From the NCBI GenBank assembly GCA_964562015.1, contig CAZLRH010000045.1:1-13621 (forward strand): 13,621 bases of DNA, given 5' to 3'. This document shows positions 12,447 to 13,621 of this stretch, piece by piece. This DNA is from CAZLRH01 sp964562015 (lineage in GTDB: Bacteria > Verrucomicrobiota > Verrucomicrobiia > Opitutales > JABDGR01). Both the position numbers and the translations under genes were made by a program. A model generated the notes under the pieces. The model did no database searches, was not told where the DNA came from, and worked only from the letters and a program-made list of their open reading frames with translations. Position 1 is the first letter of the stretch; every line of letters begins with the position of its first letter.

Positions 12447-13621
12447 ATGAAAAAACTGTTGGTTGCCAATCGCAGCGAAATCGCCGTGCGCGTCTTTCGC
12501 AGCGCCACTGAACTGGGTTACCGGACGGTGGCGATTTATGCCCACGAGGACCGTTTTGGCGTCCACCGTTTCAAGGCCGACGAGGCGTACCTCATCGGCG
12601 AGGGCAAGGGGCCCGTCGCGGCGTACCTGGACATCGACAGCATCGTCTCGCTGGCCAAGGCCAAGGGCGTGTGGGGCGTGCACCCGGGCTATGGATTTTT
12701 GAGCGAAAATGCGCGGTTTGCCCGGGCCTGCCGCGAGGCCGGTTTGGTCTTCATCGGGCCGACACCGACGATTTTGGAGCAGATGGGCGACAAGACTGCG
12801 GCGCGCAAAATCGCTGAAGTGGCCGGGGTGCCGACTTTGCCCGGCACGCCCGAGCCGGTGAGCGACGCCAAAGAGGCCACGGCGTGGGCGAAGAAAATCG
12901 GCTTCCCGCTCATCATCAAGGCGGCCCACGGTGGCGGCGGGCGCGGCATGCGGGTGGTGCTCGAGCCCAAGGATTTAGCCTCACGCTTGGGTGAGGCGCA
13001 GGGCGAATCCGAGCGCGCCTTCGGCAGCAATGAGGTCTTTCTGGAGCGGTTCATCTCCCGCGCGAAGCATATCGAGGTACAGGTGCTGGGCGACCAGCAC
13101 GGCAATATTTTGCACCTGCACGAACGCGACTGTTCCGTGCAGCGCCGCCACCAGAAGGTGGTCGAAATCGCACCGTCGGTCGGGCTCAATCCAAAAGTGG
13201 TGAAGGAATTGTGCGACGCCGCGGTGCGCCTGGCCAAGGCCGTCAATTACCAAAACGCCGGCACCTGCGAGTTCTTGTACGACATGGACACGCAGGAATG
13301 GTTCTTCATCGAGATGAACCCGCGCATCCAGGTCGAGCACACGGTGACGGAAGTCATCACCGATATCGATTTGGTGCGCGCGCAGATCCAAGTCGCCGAG
13401 GGTTATGCGTTGAACAGTCCGGAAATGAACTTGCCCACGCAGGATAAAATTCAGCGACTCGGCTGGGCCATTCAGTGCCGCATCACCACCGAGGACCCAG
13501 AAAAGAATTTCACGCCCGACTACGGCAAAATCGTCAATTACCGCAGCGCCGCGGGCTTCGGCATCCGCCTCGACGGCGCCATGGGCGACACCGGCGCGGT
13601 CATCACGCCGTTCTACGATTC
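12447..13621 (+). CDS. pyc: pyruvate carboxylase, N-terminal part (biotin carboxylase domain), cut by window edge
   Basis: The window ends inside this gene after 391 codons without a stop. The visible part is a biotin carboxylase domain: KKLLVANRSEIAVRVFR (2-18), HPGYGFLSEN (79-88), MGDKTAAR (113-120), the ATP-grasp glycine loop KAAHGGGGRGMRVV (158-171), ERDCSVQRRHQKVVEIAPS (226-244; Lys238 contacts substrates in the family) and EMNPRIQVEHTVTE (289-302). The stretch YAHEDRFGVHRFKADEAYLIGEGKGPVAAYLDID (31-64) and the ending VITPFYD are typical of single-chain pyruvate carboxylase rather than AccC. The full protein should be about 1150 residues with carboxyltransferase and biotinyl domains beyond the edge. 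It makes oxaloacetate from pyruvate, bicarbonate and ATP. The ATG at 12447 matches the family start; no Shine-Dalgarno precedes it. Confidence 0.93.
   Translation, partial: MKKLLVANRSEIAVRVFRSATELGYRTVAIYAHEDRFGVHRFKADEAYLIGEGKGPVAAYLDIDSIVSLAKAKGVWGVHPGYGFLSENARFARACREAGLVFIGPTPTILEQMGDKTAARKIAEVAGVPTLPGTPEPVSDAKEATAWAKKIGFPLIIKAAHGGGGRGMRVVLEPKDLASRLGEAQGESERAFGSNEVFLERFISRAKHIEVQVLGDQHGNILHLHERDCSVQRRHQKVVEIAPSVGLNPKVVKELCDAAVRLAKAVNYQNAGTCEFLYDMDTQEWFFIEMNPRIQVEHTVTEVITDIDLVRAQIQVAEGYALNSPEMNLPTQDKIQRLGWAIQCRITTEDPEKNFTPDYGKIVNYRSAAGFGIRLDGAMGDTGAVITPFYD

Overview
The window is GC-rich bacterial chromosome carrying ten protein genes (nine complete or apparently complete, one cut by the right edge), part of a tRNA at the left edge and one 100-N assembly gap (12157-12256). 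It looks like Verrucomicrobiota, probably an Opitutae-type lineage. The grounds are a secreted papain-like protease ending in the Ig-like module common in that phylum, an adenylate-kinase-like protein with long extra ends, no Shine-Dalgarno motif before any gene, and intergenic repeats built on ACCACGAAGGACACGAAG and ATTCAATATT. This placement is an inference; no 16S or single-copy marker phylogeny is available here.

Layout. Positions 1-51 (minus) hold the 5' part of tRNA-Asp(GUC). After a roughly 290-bp leader containing three tandem 13-bp repeats comes a plus-strand run with short gaps: an extended adenylate-kinase-like NMP kinase (345-1649), an M29 aminopeptidase (1672-2787), an adenosine-deaminase-family enzyme (2797-3792) and an RluA/RluD-type pseudouridine synthase (3834-4781). 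Its last gene overlaps tail-to-tail, by 54 bp, a minus-strand pair: rsmI (6485-5727) followed by a Ppx/GppA phosphatase (5690-4728). A short divergent region separates rsmI from the secreted C1 peptidase (6565-8280, plus).

The next block is on the minus strand, read right to left: pgi (10990-9407), a membrane-anchored coiled-coil protein (9361-8561) and a 57-residue lipoprotein (8501-8328). Upstream of pgi lies a 460-bp gene-free stretch (10991-11451) with a large quasi-palindrome of dispersed repeats. It is followed by a minus-strand SAM methyltransferase (12150-11452), whose 5' side runs into the gap. Right of the gap are 190 bp with a possible gene tail and weak terminator, then the N-terminal third of pyruvate carboxylase (12447 to the edge, plus).

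Most genes are housekeeping: purine nucleotide metabolism and salvage, peptide turnover, rRNA modification at two sites, polyphosphate or (p)ppGpp turnover, glycolysis and anaplerosis. The less ordinary parts are the extra domains on the NMP kinase and on glucose-6-phosphate isomerase, the protease with a lectin-like and an Ig-like region, the small lipoprotein next to the coiled-coil protein, and the repeat-rich spacer. I see no phage, transposase, CRISPR, toxin-antitoxin or defence module, and no convincing new multi-gene system.
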